Made by a program: the position numbers and the translations under genes. Shown here piece after piece: positions 50,821-60,896 of a stretch of 64,000 nucleotides of DNA. The stretch comes from Candidatus Zixiibacteriota bacterium (lineage in GTDB: Bacteria > Zixibacteria > MSB-5A5 > GN15 > JACZUZ01): the NCBI GenBank assembly GCA_024280835.1, contig JAJRPJ010000010.1:1-64000 (forward strand), given 5' to 3'. The first letter of the stretch is position 1; the number at the start of each line of letters is the position of its first letter. Below the pieces are notes generated by a model that was not told the origin of the DNA, did no database searches, and saw only the letters and a list, made by a program, of their open reading frames with translations.

Positions 50821-52758
50821 TTAGAATGCATAGAGGATGGTGAAATGGAGGCGATCGTTGAACTCGATTCCACGAGTTCTGATTCGACGGGCATAGTCCA
50901 AACGCAAAGGCCCAGCGGGAGAGAGATACTGTACACCGACACCATATGAGTAGGCGGCATTTTTGAAGGATATTTTGGGGTCATCCAATCCTTCCCAGCC
51001 GTTGCCAGCGTCGAAAAACATGCTACCCCACAATTTCTTGAATATTGGAAAGCGTAGTTCTTCGTTGAAGATAAAGTAGAACTCCGAGCCGCGTGAAACA
51101 TTGGAGGAGTCGGATCGCGGACCCAATTCATCGGTTGAAAAAGCGCGGATAGTGTTAGCCCCGCCAATGAAGAAACGATCAATGAATGGAACTTCATCAT
51201 TTGTACTAAGTGGTTCTGCGAAGCCGAACTTTATGCGAGTGGCTCGCAAGACAGACTTCCAAAATGGTTGAGATTTTGACCAACTACCTTCGAAGCGCAC
51301 AAAGTTATCATCGCCGCCGAGAAAACCACCAAAAAAATCGACTCTGGCTTCGATGACACCGCCGTTGTGTGGCACAAAGATGTCATCACGAGAATCTAGG
51401 CGAATTGATCCGTATAGTTTTCGGCGCACAGAGATTCCTTCGGCTTCACGAAAGTCAGCTAGCGCTTCAGGTTCAATATCGAAGATTTTGACGGCTTCAT
51501 ACTGTGTGCCGACGATAACTCGTCTTTTGCGTCGTTTTTCCCAGAGCGTTTCGACATCGAAACGCCACTTTTGGATTCGGAACGGCTGCAATTGCGACTT
51601 GACACCAGGTTCGATTTCGGCCGATAGTGACATTGGCATTCGTATACCAAGGAACCACGGTTCGACGTAACGCACTCGATAACGATGTGAGAGGAGCCCT
51701 TCGTCACGCGGCACAAAGACTCCTTCGGCGGATAATTCGATTCGCCGTGTGTTGAAGAGGTTGCGTTTTCCCCAGCCGATTGATTGTTCCCATACCAAGT
51801 CACGCACTGAGTCTTGAGCTATGCCACCGCGTAGAGTAATAAACTGCGGGCGTTTTTCTTTGACTCGGACTCGAAAGTCTGGACGGTGTTTATCAAAGTC
51901 TGCGCCAGTCTCTATGGAGTCTTTGGCTTGTATTTGGATAGTTGTGTAGTATCCCGAGCGCAATAAACGTCTTTGCGAGTCCTGAATATCTTTTCGGCGA
52001 TATAGTTTATCAGGTTTGATTTTTAGTTCGCGCATGACAGCATGTTCACCAAATAGATCCGAGCCGACAACTTCCATTGAACCGAAATGCGCGATAGCTC
52101 CAGTTTCAATTGCAAAGTGGATTGGGGTTAAGCGTTTTTCGGAACTGGCTTGCACTGTATCGACACTATAGTTGATTCGAGCGTATGGATAGCCGCTATT
52201 GGCAAACAGTTCTTTGAGGTTCAACTGTACGCGGCGCAAATTGAACAAGTTGACAGGGCCCTTGCGGCGCATCAGGCGTGTTGGGTTGTTCATTTTTTTG
52301 CGTAGTTTTTCAGGGATGTTACCGAGGTAGTCGACAGCGCCGAGCATGAACCGTGTGCCCTCAGTGATAGTGATGTGAATGCGCGCGCTTGAGTCTGCCA
52401 GCGGCTCAAATGTTTCTTTAATTCGCACGCCGAGAAAGCCCTCGCTCAGATACATCGCTTTTACTTCGGAGGTGTCTCGGACAACTGTTTCACGGTGCAA
52501 GATGACACTACGGGAGTTTCTCAAGTTATTGAAGAACGAATACTCTTTGCTGAATAATTTAGCTTTGATAGCGTCTGTCGAAAAGAAAGTGTGGCCTTCA
52601 ATTTTGATTTTGCGGATTTTGGGGCGGTGGTTTATCCAGCGCAATGTCTCCCTGTCGAATTGAGCCATAGTGTCGTTCGGCGCTATGTTTAACACTGCCC
52701 AAAGAAGCATTGTGGCGACAGTAACAACGAAAGTGAGGGAGGAGTTAGATCTTTGCAT
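50821..52758 (-). CDS. tamA: Omp85-family outer-membrane assembly protein (TamA-like)
   Basis: 645 residues. Signal segment (SSLTFVVTVATMLLWAVLNIAP). Residues about 40-290 hold POTRA domains (IRKIKIEGHTFFSTDAIKAKLF, FGSMEVVGSDLFGEHAVMRELKIKPDKLY). The C-terminal bacterial surface-antigen barrel (about 290-645) ends DRLHFTILYAF with the terminal aromatic and contains the FFIGGANTIRAF motif of the Omp85 lid lock (usual (V/I)RGY/F replaced by IRAF). Its start is immediately after the tamB stop, so the pair forms the TAM complex. Confidence 0.88.
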   Translation of the reverse strand: MQRSNSSLTFVVTVATMLLWAVLNIAPNDTMAQFDRETLRWINHRPKIRKIKIEGHTFFSTDAIKAKLFSKEYSFFNNLRNSRSVILHRETVVRDTSEVKAMYLSEGFLGVRIKETFEPLADSSARIHITITEGTRFMLGAVDYLGNIPEKLRKKMNNPTRLMRRKGPVNLFNLRRVQLNLKELFANSGYPYARINYSVDTVQASSEKRLTPIHFAIETGAIAHFGSMEVVGSDLFGEHAVMRELKIKPDKLYRRKDIQDSQRRLLRSGYYTTIQIQAKDSIETGADFDKHRPDFRVRVKEKRPQFITLRGGIAQDSVRDLVWEQSIGWGKRNLFNTRRIELSAEGVFVPRDEGLLSHRYRVRYVEPWFLGIRMPMSLSAEIEPGVKSQLQPFRIQKWRFDVETLWEKRRKRRVIVGTQYEAVKIFDIEPEALADFREAEGISVRRKLYGSIRLDSRDDIFVPHNGGVIEARVDFFGGFLGGDDNFVRFEGSWSKSQPFWKSVLRATRIKFGFAEPLSTNDEVPFIDRFFIGGANTIRAFSTDELGPRSDSSNVSRGSEFYFIFNEELRFPIFKKLWGSMFFDAGNGWEGLDDPKISFKNAAYSYGVGVQYLSPAGPLRLDYARRIRTRGIEFNDRLHFTILYAF

Positions 52759-55700
52759 CTAGTAATCCCATCCTAGGTTTAGGAATAAGAAGTACTGGTC
52801 GTTTTCGTCGCGCTTACCTTGAACTAGCAGGTGGCGACCAAGGTAGTATTCGAAACCGAACTCCTGACCACTTGCGGAAAAATCGGATTTTCCGTAAGTG
52901 TACAAACTTGGAAGGACTTGCACTCCTAGCGTTATTTCAGTTTGCTCGACATCAACACTTGGGTCAATTTCAAATGTCTCAACTCCGATGCGACGAGCTC
53001 CCACGCGAGTTAAATTCGAGCTGAGATAATTAGCTATCATCTCAGCGCTGCGTCTACCGATCATCTCGGTTTGATTCTGGTCATTTCTACCGACTTGGAA
53101 GCCGAATGCCAATAAAGTGTATAATTGATCTTCATCGATTTTGTCGTTGTCGCTAGTTGATGGATCATTGTAGTAGGTGATAATCGGTTTTTCTAGTGTT
53201 CCGGTGACTTGAATGGCAGCTTCAACTTGTCGTGTTCCAGTGGAAATCTCTCCAGGTGCGCTGGGATTCGGGACCCTAACTCTAGTGCGAGCAATTAGAG
53301 ATAGTTCAGGGTTATTGAGAGCTTCATCTTCATTGATGACTGTGCCGCCTGGATCCATACGAAATGAGCTGGTTGTCAAGAAGACTCGTCCACGGATGAC
53401 TTTCAATTCGTATAAGTATGACCAAAGGCCATCGGTACGGATTGCGCGTGCTGTGCCCTTAAATTCTGCATCTAGTTCTGTATTTCGCACTCGGGCTTTA
53501 GAAATTATAGTGACATTGACATCCATATCCCATGATTCGGGACGCTCGAATTGTGTTAGCAATAAATAGCCTGCGTCTTCTTCGAGAAACTCATCTTCAT
53601 ACAAAGCTGAAATCAAATCAATTTCACCAGTGACTTTTGGGGGTGTGATTCCGCTGACTAGCAGTTTGGCGTCGGCTTTGCCTTTGATAGCTCCGAGAGA
53701 ATATTCAAATGGAAAGTTTGTGGCGCTCAGGGCGATATTGTAGTCGATGCTGTCGATATTTAGAATTTCGAGTGAGCCATGGTCGATAGTGACATAACCG
53801 TATTTTTGGGATTTGTATTCTTTGTTCTTGTTTGGCTGACGAACCTCTGGTGGAAAACGGCATGCGCCATCGGTGATTGTTATCAACCGTCCTTGCATAA
53901 TGAAATTAACATTGAGAGACTCGGCTGGTATTTCTAACTCGTATATTTTCAGAGTTCCGTCATGCAAACTTCCAGCGCCGGAAAATGTTGGCTGCTTTGG
54001 TGTGCCTTTGATGATTGCGTCTATATGTAGCTGTCCAGTCAAGTTTTCAATTTGCGGCAGGAAGTAACTAACAAAATCATAGTTTGTCTCTGATGAATGC
54101 GTTTCCAAGTGTTGTTCGCCTACGAAAAGTGTTTCTGGAATTGAACCAAACTTGAGATCCAGTGGGACTGTTCCGTGAAGACTGTGTTCTCCGCCTTGAG
54201 TGCGGAGATTGAATGTGTCGATTTGTAGGAGTTGGTCGGCGTAGTTGAAGTCCGCCTCTAGATCACCGATGAGCAAGTCTTGATAGACCAACGAATCAAT
54301 ACTACCATTCGCATCGAATTGCATTTTCTCAGATTCGGCTGTGAAGTCACCAATCAATGAAAGGCGCCCTTCTATTGTTGAGTTTGTGATAAGTCCTGTC
54401 CAAGGGGCCATGTCGATGTTCTCTAAGTTGACTTTGAAAGAGAGGTCTCTGTCAAAACCAGCGCGGCCTTTGAAACTGAATGACTCTTGGGAGTCGCCAT
54501 TAGTTTTTTGGAGACTTTGGAACTCAGTGCGCACAAACTCAATGCCTGTTGTGTCAAATAGCAATAGCGCCGTGTCTAGGCTGTGATAGATATTGTCGCG
54601 GAACGCCATTGTGATATTGTGCAGATTGATTGGTTGTGGTTCCGCTAGATAATCTATTTCTCCAGCCGTTGAGAGTTTGGCCTCGCCAGTGAAGACAGTT
54701 AGAGAGTCGAGTAGAATGAGATTAGAGTCGATGCGTAATTCTGCGCTGAGACTATCGATTGGAAACTCCCAGGCGTCGATTGAGCCTAGCTTGGCGCTGA
54801 CTTTTCCGTTGCGGCGTGTCATGAAGCGGTTGACATTGAAATCATACCAAGCGCGCTCAGCGTACATTTGATAAAACCAAACGCTGTCACTATAGAATTT
54901 CCCACTGATATTGGGGTCGTTGAATGTGCCGTTCAATGTATAGGTGGCTTGCCCACGACCTGCGAGGTCTTCAATAAATGTTTGGCCGTTAAATCGGGTG
55001 AGATTATTTAGCTCTGCGGCGCCACTGATATCTACAGGGCCAGCAAACTTTATCAATCCACTAGCGCTGAATGAGTTTTCATAATAGCTGACAGCAAAAC
55101 CTGGCTCAAGGCGCAAGCTATCGATATAAATATCCATCTTGCCTGTGGCGCTGTGGACATGGAAAATATCTAGGAATGACTCCTCTAGTGTTACGCCTGC
55201 TTGAATTTTCATATCGTCATTGGAAAGACCGCTACCTTGCAAAGCGATTTCGCCAGCGATGTTAGTGGACATTGCGCCATTGGCTAGGTTGGCGATATTT
55301 AGACTATCTATAGTTCCGTCGAACTCATAGCTGATATCGGGATGTGAGAAATCCATGCTAAGCTTCCCAGCAATGTCACATCCGCCCAGAATTGTACCAT
55401 AAAGCGTGTCGGCTTGGAGTTTTCCGTCATTGTAGTGGACTGAGGCGAAGAGTCGTTCGAATTCTCGACCTTGAAAACCACCTTCTATAGTAACTGTTCC
55501 GTCTATGGTTTCGTCATCAATATCTAGTTCTCCACCGATAGAGAGGGCCCCGATGTATTGCTTGTTGACGAAGCCTCCAAGGTAATCCATTTCGGCATAT
55601 AATTTTTCAATTTCAATATGACCCGCGAGCGGTTTGTTATTGGCGGTATCGGGAAAGGCCAACCAACCGTCACAAATGATTCCGCCGCGAGTGAGATCAA

Positions 55701-56376
55701 CTGACAGGTCTTTGAAAACAAGTCGTTCGTTTGAGTAGGTTAGTTTTCCCTTGGCTGAACGCAAAGTTGATTGATGATAGTCTGTGACAAAGTCAAAGCT
55801 TCGCAAGTCCACCGCGAAGGCGCCTTCGGCTGAGACAACTCCAGCTGTTAGATTCAAACTATCCAAACTCCAAGTGGAGTCCCGTCCAAACATTTGCATA
55901 CTGGCATTGGAGATTCGGAGCAAGTTTGCAGAGAAAGATGGTATCTTGGGAAGTGAGGTGGCTGTCTTTCTTTCTGGCTTGGGGATTAGCCATTTGCCGC
56001 TGGCATCTTGACGGATGGTGAAGTGCGCTGAGTCAATTCCGAGAATATTGATGTCGAATCTTCCGCGCCAGATATCCGCCAGAGAGTATGACGCTTTAAT
56101 AGAAGGTATCTCCGCCACGGGATAGGATAGGCTGTCGGTTGAATAACGAACACTAACATCACTGATGAACAATGTGTTAAAAAAGTCGCCTTCAATGGCT
56201 CCGATACTAACTTCCAGAGGAGTATTTTTGCCGACAAGTTCGCTTAACTTATAATTGATGCCGAATTCCAAGAAACCGAAGTTGAAGACACCGACATAGA
56301 CTATTACCACTAAGAGCGCTGCTGAGAACAGCGCCCAAGCGACGACTTTAAGTAGTGTTAATAGGAAGTGTCTCAT
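52759..56376 (-). CDS. tamB: TamB-like translocation/assembly protein (DUF490)
   Basis: 1205 residues. One N-terminal membrane anchor (WALFSAALLVVIVYVGVFNFG), then a very long run of amphipathic beta-strands (AsmA/TamB-type groove), and a C-terminal DUF490 region (TGEIDLISALYEDEFLEEDAG, VRVPNPSAPGEISTGTRQVEAAIQVTGTLEKPIITYYNDPS, DQLYTLLAFG). Spans the periplasm and works with TamA in outer-membrane protein or lipid transport. Overlaps the upstream CMD gene by 4 nt. Confidence 0.9.
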   Translation of the reverse strand: MRHFLLTLLKVVAWALFSAALLVVIVYVGVFNFGFLEFGINYKLSELVGKNTPLEVSIGAIEGDFFNTLFISDVSVRYSTDSLSYPVAEIPSIKASYSLADIWRGRFDINILGIDSAHFTIRQDASGKWLIPKPERKTATSLPKIPSFSANLLRISNASMQMFGRDSTWSLDSLNLTAGVVSAEGAFAVDLRSFDFVTDYHQSTLRSAKGKLTYSNERLVFKDLSVDLTRGGIICDGWLAFPDTANNKPLAGHIEIEKLYAEMDYLGGFVNKQYIGALSIGGELDIDDETIDGTVTIEGGFQGREFERLFASVHYNDGKLQADTLYGTILGGCDIAGKLSMDFSHPDISYEFDGTIDSLNIANLANGAMSTNIAGEIALQGSGLSNDDMKIQAGVTLEESFLDIFHVHSATGKMDIYIDSLRLEPGFAVSYYENSFSASGLIKFAGPVDISGAAELNNLTRFNGQTFIEDLAGRGQATYTLNGTFNDPNISGKFYSDSVWFYQMYAERAWYDFNVNRFMTRRNGKVSAKLGSIDAWEFPIDSLSAELRIDSNLILLDSLTVFTGEAKLSTAGEIDYLAEPQPINLHNITMAFRDNIYHSLDTALLLFDTTGIEFVRTEFQSLQKTNGDSQESFSFKGRAGFDRDLSFKVNLENIDMAPWTGLITNSTIEGRLSLIGDFTAESEKMQFDANGSIDSLVYQDLLIGDLEADFNYADQLLQIDTFNLRTQGGEHSLHGTVPLDLKFGSIPETLFVGEQHLETHSSETNYDFVSYFLPQIENLTGQLHIDAIIKGTPKQPTFSGAGSLHDGTLKIYELEIPAESLNVNFIMQGRLITITDGACRFPPEVRQPNKNKEYKSQKYGYVTIDHGSLEILNIDSIDYNIALSATNFPFEYSLGAIKGKADAKLLVSGITPPKVTGEIDLISALYEDEFLEEDAGYLLLTQFERPESWDMDVNVTIISKARVRNTELDAEFKGTARAIRTDGLWSYLYELKVIRGRVFLTTSSFRMDPGGTVINEDEALNNPELSLIARTRVRVPNPSAPGEISTGTRQVEAAIQVTGTLEKPIITYYNDPSTSDNDKIDEDQLYTLLAFGFQVGRNDQNQTEMIGRRSAEMIANYLSSNLTRVGARRIGVETFEIDPSVDVEQTEITLGVQVLPSLYTYGKSDFSASGQEFGFEYYLGRHLLVQGKRDENDQYFLFLNLGWDY

Positions 56377-57074
56377 GAGTTTTGGAGAACCTCAGCGAGC
56401 ATATTGGCGCTCATCAGGATGGTTGCTTCGGGAGTGAAAACAGCCAATACACGAAAGAGTTCTTGTAGGGTTTCAGGTGTCACTCCGACATTAAGCGCTC
56501 CACGTAGGTGCGCGCGTAGTTGACGCGGACGGCGGTCCACAACCAATGCGGCGACAACGGCTAGCTCACGAGTTTTCACGTCTAGTCCTGAACGTGAAAG
56601 TGTTTTGCCATAACCCTCCATAATCATCAACCTGAAAACATCAGGCGACATCTTTGAAATAGCATGCTCTAATTTGTGGTAATTCTTGCCGTAGATGAGT
56701 TGGATTAAATCACGTCCGCGTTTCTCGTAGGACATTGATTCGTCAGCAGTATAGGCCAGTTGGGAACTATTTCTTTTTGTCTTGGTGTTACTAGGCAAGT
56801 AACTATTCGGCTCGACAAGTGCCGCAAGATCAAATAGCGCATCGAGCATGCGCGGAAACCCACAGAACAAATAGCTTTGCAACAGGACTTCATATAACTC
56901 GGGCAAAGAAACCTTGCGTTCAATCAGAGCCTCAATGGCTCGTTTGGTGAGGAAACTTTCGCTGTGGGCAATTAGTCCTGAAAACGCCGCCAGAGCTATG
57001 GAGTCGGACTGCGCTTCATCGATGGCTTGGGAGACCTTGCCGGCCTGTTGGGTTAATTGAATTGTCCCGTTCAT
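56373..57074 (-). CDS. carboxymuconolactone decarboxylase/AhpD-like fold protein
   Basis: 233 residues. The C-terminal half (RLMIMEGYGKTLSRSGLDVKTRELAVVAALVVDRRPRQLRAHLRGALNVGVTPETLQEL) is a clear CMD-family helical domain; the N-terminal half has a partial second copy (LTKRAIEALIERKVSLPELYEVLLQSYLFCGFPRMLDAL). The CxxC redox pair of AhpD is absent, so a peroxidase role is unlikely. Translationally coupled to tamB, an unexplained partnership. Function unknown. Confidence 0.8.
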   Translation of the reverse strand: MNGTIQLTQQAGKVSQAIDEAQSDSIALAAFSGLIAHSESFLTKRAIEALIERKVSLPELYEVLLQSYLFCGFPRMLDALFDLAALVEPNSYLPSNTKTKRNSSQLAYTADESMSYEKRGRDLIQLIYGKNYHKLEHAISKMSPDVFRLMIMEGYGKTLSRSGLDVKTRELAVVAALVVDRRPRQLRAHLRGALNVGVTPETLQELFRVLAVFTPEATILMSANMLAEVLQNS

Positions 57075-57338
57075 GCTTCTTTACTTGTCTGACGCCGATG
57101 TTGTTTGTTACTCGTAATAAATGTCCTTGGTGGATTTGAATCTGTTTTCCAAAGCAGATAGCCATCTCACCGTCTGCAAAAGTACACAGTCCTATCCTCA
57201 AGAGCAACGCTAAGTTAGGTTTGTTCGCAAATGTTCTCAAAGATTAGCGTGTCAAGATAGTGGCCAGTGAAAGCGGTTGGCAAGGGGAACTTAGAATGAT
57301 AAGGGCAACTTCGCCAGAGACAGGCGATTGCAGGCGTC

Positions 57339-58652
57339 TTAGCGCTGACCTTCGAGATCGCGTAGACGTTGTTCGAGTTCTTCGATGCGTTTGAGCAATG
57401 CGCTGTAATCGCCCTGTTTGGTCTTGATTGCAGGCGCTTCGTAGGAGCGGATTTTCATCGGAGTTGCGTCGTTTAGGGGGGCATCGGCAAGGCGGACGCT
57501 GATTTTTCTTTGCTGATTGCCACGCAGAAGATTAAGTGAGATAATCGAGTCAGGCGCACAGCCACGGACATAATCTCGGAAGGCATTGGCGCTTTCCACT
57601 GCTTGGTTGTCGTATTTGTAGACTACGTCGCCAACTAAGAGCCCAGCCTTATTGGCAGGTGAACCGTTTTCGACGACTGTGATAAGCGCTCCTTGAGTTA
57701 CGTTGTCAGTTACAGGCTCTATCTGGGTAGTTTCTGAACAATCGTTGTCAGAGGCGAAATGTACCAAATCCTCTGTAGAGAGTTTCGCGCTTCCATAGGA
57801 GCTGCTGGCATTTGGATTTAACCCGCGAATGATAGTTCCGACGACTTGCACGCCCAAATATCCAGCCTCACGGTCGCCACAACACTTTAGCCGAGTGACA
57901 ATTGGTTCGATGCGAGATGCTGGCAAAACAAAGACTCTATTGGATGATCCACTAGCGGATAGAGAGCCTAGCGCCAAGCCGAGAAATTGACCGTCCATAT
58001 TGAAAAACGCTCCGCCGACTGTACCTGAGCCGACTGGGCCACTGAATTCGAGATAGCCATCGACACTTGAGGCTCCACTGGCAATTGCCAAAGTCGGTTC
58101 AACTGACTCTGAGCCTGTGGCTTTGAGGAATAAACTCAGGGCGCCAGTTGATGATGGGTTGGGCACATAGGTGGCTGAGCACAGATTCGGGGCGTTTGTT
58201 TTTAGAAGGGCTAACCCTGAGCGAAAATCAATGCCGATTCTTTCGACTGCATAGCGTTTTCCATCCCTGATGAGCCAGAGGCTGTCTTGATTAGATAGCA
58301 GAGCCGCCGCACAGATTAAGTAGCCGCCGCTATCTACCGCTAAGGCGGTGACATTGCGCAGATAAATCGGCTGGGAAGAGCCAACGGCTGTTTTTGGGGA
58401 GACTTCGGACTGAAAAGGTGAAGTTCTGGAGGCGACTTGGACAGCGACTAAGGAGTGGGAGAGTTTCTTGACCAACTGTTGAAATTGCATATCCAATTGG
58501 TGTGTAGAGGATAAAGTCGGCGTCTCATTGGCGGCCGATCTGCATATTCCAATCAATAGAAAGCCAAGTGAAAACGTGACTATAGCAATACTTCTTGGAA
58601 TAACCCGATTGACTCGAGTAGTTGGGATATTTTGTTCTTGGGACAAACTCAT
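57339..58652 (-). CDS. HtrA-like PDZ protein with lost protease triad
   Basis: 437 residues from the ATG at 58652 (GAGGAAAG 4-6 nt upstream); an upstream start at 58691 has no such site. Signal anchor (SIAIVTFSLGFLLIGICRSAA). The trypsin-like region is recognisable but the catalytic residues are replaced: His of TNNHV by ICAAAL, Asp of DLAVLK by SGLALLK, Ser of GNSGGPL by GTVGGAF. One PDZ domain follows (GALITVVENGSPANKAGLLVGDVVYKYDNQAVES), then a short C-terminal coiled coil. Probably a periplasmic sensor or binding protein in the sigma/anti-sigma operon rather than a protease. Confidence 0.82.
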   Translation of the reverse strand: MSLSQEQNIPTTRVNRVIPRSIAIVTFSLGFLLIGICRSAANETPTLSSTHQLDMQFQQLVKKLSHSLVAVQVASRTSPFQSEVSPKTAVGSSQPIYLRNVTALAVDSGGYLICAAALLSNQDSLWLIRDGKRYAVERIGIDFRSGLALLKTNAPNLCSATYVPNPSSTGALSLFLKATGSESVEPTLAIASGASSVDGYLEFSGPVGSGTVGGAFFNMDGQFLGLALGSLSASGSSNRVFVLPASRIEPIVTRLKCCGDREAGYLGVQVVGTIIRGLNPNASSSYGSAKLSTEDLVHFASDNDCSETTQIEPVTDNVTQGALITVVENGSPANKAGLLVGDVVYKYDNQAVESANAFRDYVRGCAPDSIISLNLLRGNQQRKISVRLADAPLNDATPMKIRSYEAPAIKTKQGDYSALLKRIEELEQRLRDLEGQR

Positions 58653-58840
58653 AAACTTTCCTCGTCTACTTTGCATACCTCTTATACACAATATGAAGAC
58701 AAGTGGATGAAGTTGTCGCTGAACTTATAGAGTCGGGATGTGACATGCGGCGCTTTGGCTGGGAGACGCATGGTTTGTACTATCTGAAATCAGGTGAATA
58801 TGAGTAGATTGAGGGGGCTTCGCTATAGAAGTAAACTTCT

Positions 58841-59872
58841 CTAGAAAGATCCGCGCACCATACGTCCTTGAGGAGCCTGCTCACGGATTGGCGCATTGGG
58901 CATAGGCTGAACAATAATTTGCGGAGATCCGACTACATTATTACGACCAGATGATGGACCGCAGTGGAAAACAATGCGCCCGACTGGACCAAGCAGAACA
59001 CCGTTGGCGTCGAAACGGACAATTTGGAAATAGCCGCCACTGCGACACATGGAATTTGAAATAGCCAAAATTCTGCGAGTCCGCGCATAGTCACTAGCGA
59101 AGCGCCAGCGGCGCGAGCTATAAGCTGGAAGATTTCCTTGCGCGGAAACCAGTGATGCGCCATTGGCCGTTGAAGGTGAAGACGGGCCTTGGGTGGCGTT
59201 GGTTGCGGTTGAACTGTAGACAGGATTGTTTATTGGCTGCGCTGTCATGTACTCTTCGCTTAAGCCCAGATGCTCGCCTAAAGCAGGAGCGCTGAGAATT
59301 GGGTCTGGAGTGAAGGCCAAGTTAGTTGGTGTCTCAGTTGAAGCGTTTTGGGTCGCAAGATTGCTATTATCTGAATTTTGATTGTCAAACATTCCTTGAC
59401 GTTGACCTACAAGAGCAAAGACTGCAATTGCGGCGACTGAAACAACGGCTGGGATGAGTTTGCCAAAGGCAAAATGCGGCGCGTTTTTTGGCAAAAATGC
59501 TTGATTGCTTTGCTTGTGAGCTTGGGTGCGTGTTTCGGCGAAACGCTCATTGGCGATACGTCTCATCAGACGATTATTGAAATCATTGGAAACTTGCAAG
59601 GGGGTAAATGTTGGTTTTGAGGCATTATCGGAATCAGAGAAGCCAGACTGCTCAAAGAGCGCAGTAGAGTTCTCTTGAATCTCGGTGTGATTCTCATTTG
59701 GAGAAGAATCAGCCAAAATTGTGAGAGTTGTGGCGATTAGGCGATGTGCGGCAAGTTCCTCGCGGCAACTGTCGCACTCGTGAAAATGGCGCTCTATGTC
59801 CGAAGTCACAGAGCTGTCCAGTTCGCACTTACAGTACGCTGGTAGCAAGGAGCGTAGTTTTTGACAACGCAT
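58841..59872 (-). CDS. zinc-finger anti-sigma factor
   Basis: About 343 residues from the ATG at 59872 (GGAGG 8 nt upstream), overlapping the sigma gene by 44 nt. N-terminal zf-HC2/ZAS motif H-x3-C-x2-C in ERHFHECDSCREEL, a charged linker, one transmembrane helix (LIPAVVSVAAIAVFALVG) and a Ser/Thr/Asn-rich periplasmic part of unknown fold. It holds the ECF sigma factor inactive until a signal arrives, as in related pairs. Confidence 0.82.
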   Translation of the reverse strand: MRCQKLRSLLPAYCKCELDSSVTSDIERHFHECDSCREELAAHRLIATTLTILADSSPNENHTEIQENSTALFEQSGFSDSDNASKPTFTPLQVSNDFNNRLMRRIANERFAETRTQAHKQSNQAFLPKNAPHFAFGKLIPAVVSVAAIAVFALVGQRQGMFDNQNSDNSNLATQNASTETPTNLAFTPDPILSAPALGEHLGLSEEYMTAQPINNPVYSSTATNATQGPSSPSTANGASLVSAQGNLPAYSSRRWRFASDYARTRRILAISNSMCRSGGYFQIVRFDANGVLLGPVGRIVFHCGPSSGRNNVVGSPQIIVQPMPNAPIREQAPQGRMVRGSF

Positions 59873-60500
59873 GCTGTGCCTCCACTTGGGGTAAGAGCCT
59901 TTCGCGCAAGATAGCACGAGCGCGGTTAACGCGTGATTTTACTGTTCCTAGCGGAACTGCCATAACTTGTGAGACTTCCTCGTAGGACATTTCTTGAACA
60001 TCGCGAAGCACAAAAGCTTCTTGGTATTTTTGAGGAAGCGCCTGAATTTCACGCTCTAGGACTGGTCCTAAACGTGAGGGTAATTTCATTTCTACCGAAA
60101 TTTCGGCTTCATTGCCCTGCATATCAAAGATATCTTGAAATTTGAAACGTTTGCGTTTGCGCAATTCGTTACGGGCTAGATTCAAGGCGATGGTGTACAT
60201 CCAAGTTGAAAAACAATGTTTGAAATCGAAAGACTGGCGATGTTGGTAGACGCGCACGAAGGCTTCCTGCACGACATCCTCGGCCTCTTCGGTGCTTGAG
60301 AGCATCCGACCAATGACATTCATCAAGCGGTCTTTGTAATTATCAACCATTTCATTGAAAGCCACCATATCACCAGCTTGTATGCGGCGCATGATAGCAA
60401 AATCTTTGGCTTTGATAGTCTCACTCTTCTCGAGCTTCTTATCAGTTGGCGCCGATTCTAACTGGACAGGCGCTGTTGTCTTGGAAGTATTCTTAGTCAT
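59829..60500 (-). CDS. ECF-type RNA polymerase sigma factor (RpoE-like)
   Basis: 223 residues. Region 2 (RLMNVIGRMLSSTEEAEDVVQEAFVRVYQHRQSFD ... FSTWMYTIALNLARNELRKRKR) and region 4 (LPQKYQEAFVLRDVQEMSYEEVSQVMAVPLGTVKSRVNRARAILRE) are intact. First gene of an operon with its anti-sigma factor and the HtrA-like protein, an envelope-stress arrangement. The first ~35 residues are a variable Lys/Thr-rich tail. Confidence 0.95.
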   Translation of the reverse strand: MTKNTSKTTAPVQLESAPTDKKLEKSETIKAKDFAIMRRIQAGDMVAFNEMVDNYKDRLMNVIGRMLSSTEEAEDVVQEAFVRVYQHRQSFDFKHCFSTWMYTIALNLARNELRKRKRFKFQDIFDMQGNEAEISVEMKLPSRLGPVLEREIQALPQKYQEAFVLRDVQEMSYEEVSQVMAVPLGTVKSRVNRARAILRERLLPQVEAQHALSKTTLLATSVL

Positions 60501-60896
60501 ATTTGTTCGCCCTTTCTGGTTCTCTAAACGAAGACGGAAATCTGCTAATAGTGTGATTCAATAGCTTAAAGTGACTTAATGAAAAGAAATGCTATTGAGT
60601 CGTTCGTGAGCTTGGTTTCAGATGTGACTCCGGCGGTTTCCGTTTTTTCTTTGGCCTCTGACTATTGTTAAATCATTGAGGCTCTGTCTTCAGGGCTGAC
60701 ACCAAATAGTAGCTTATAGTAGCTTGTTGAAGGCCTATTTGGCGTCTTGTTGTAATATATACAATCAAAGGCGTTTGTGGTTCCACTTATTTTGATTATT
60801 TTTTAGTCTATTGTTCTTGTCCTGCAAAGAGTTATAAGGTCCGACCGAGTATTGGCTGGATTGACAATTCTCTATGGGAACTCTATTGTCGATTGT
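60501..60896. other. divergent intergenic region between sigma factor and pabB
   Basis: Contains TTGTA-ATATA-TACAA at 60750-60764, a short AT-rich dyad that could be an operator or a promoter -10 region for pabB. No gene is seen on the minus strand; the pabB frame is open from a TTG at 60852. Confidence 0.5.
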
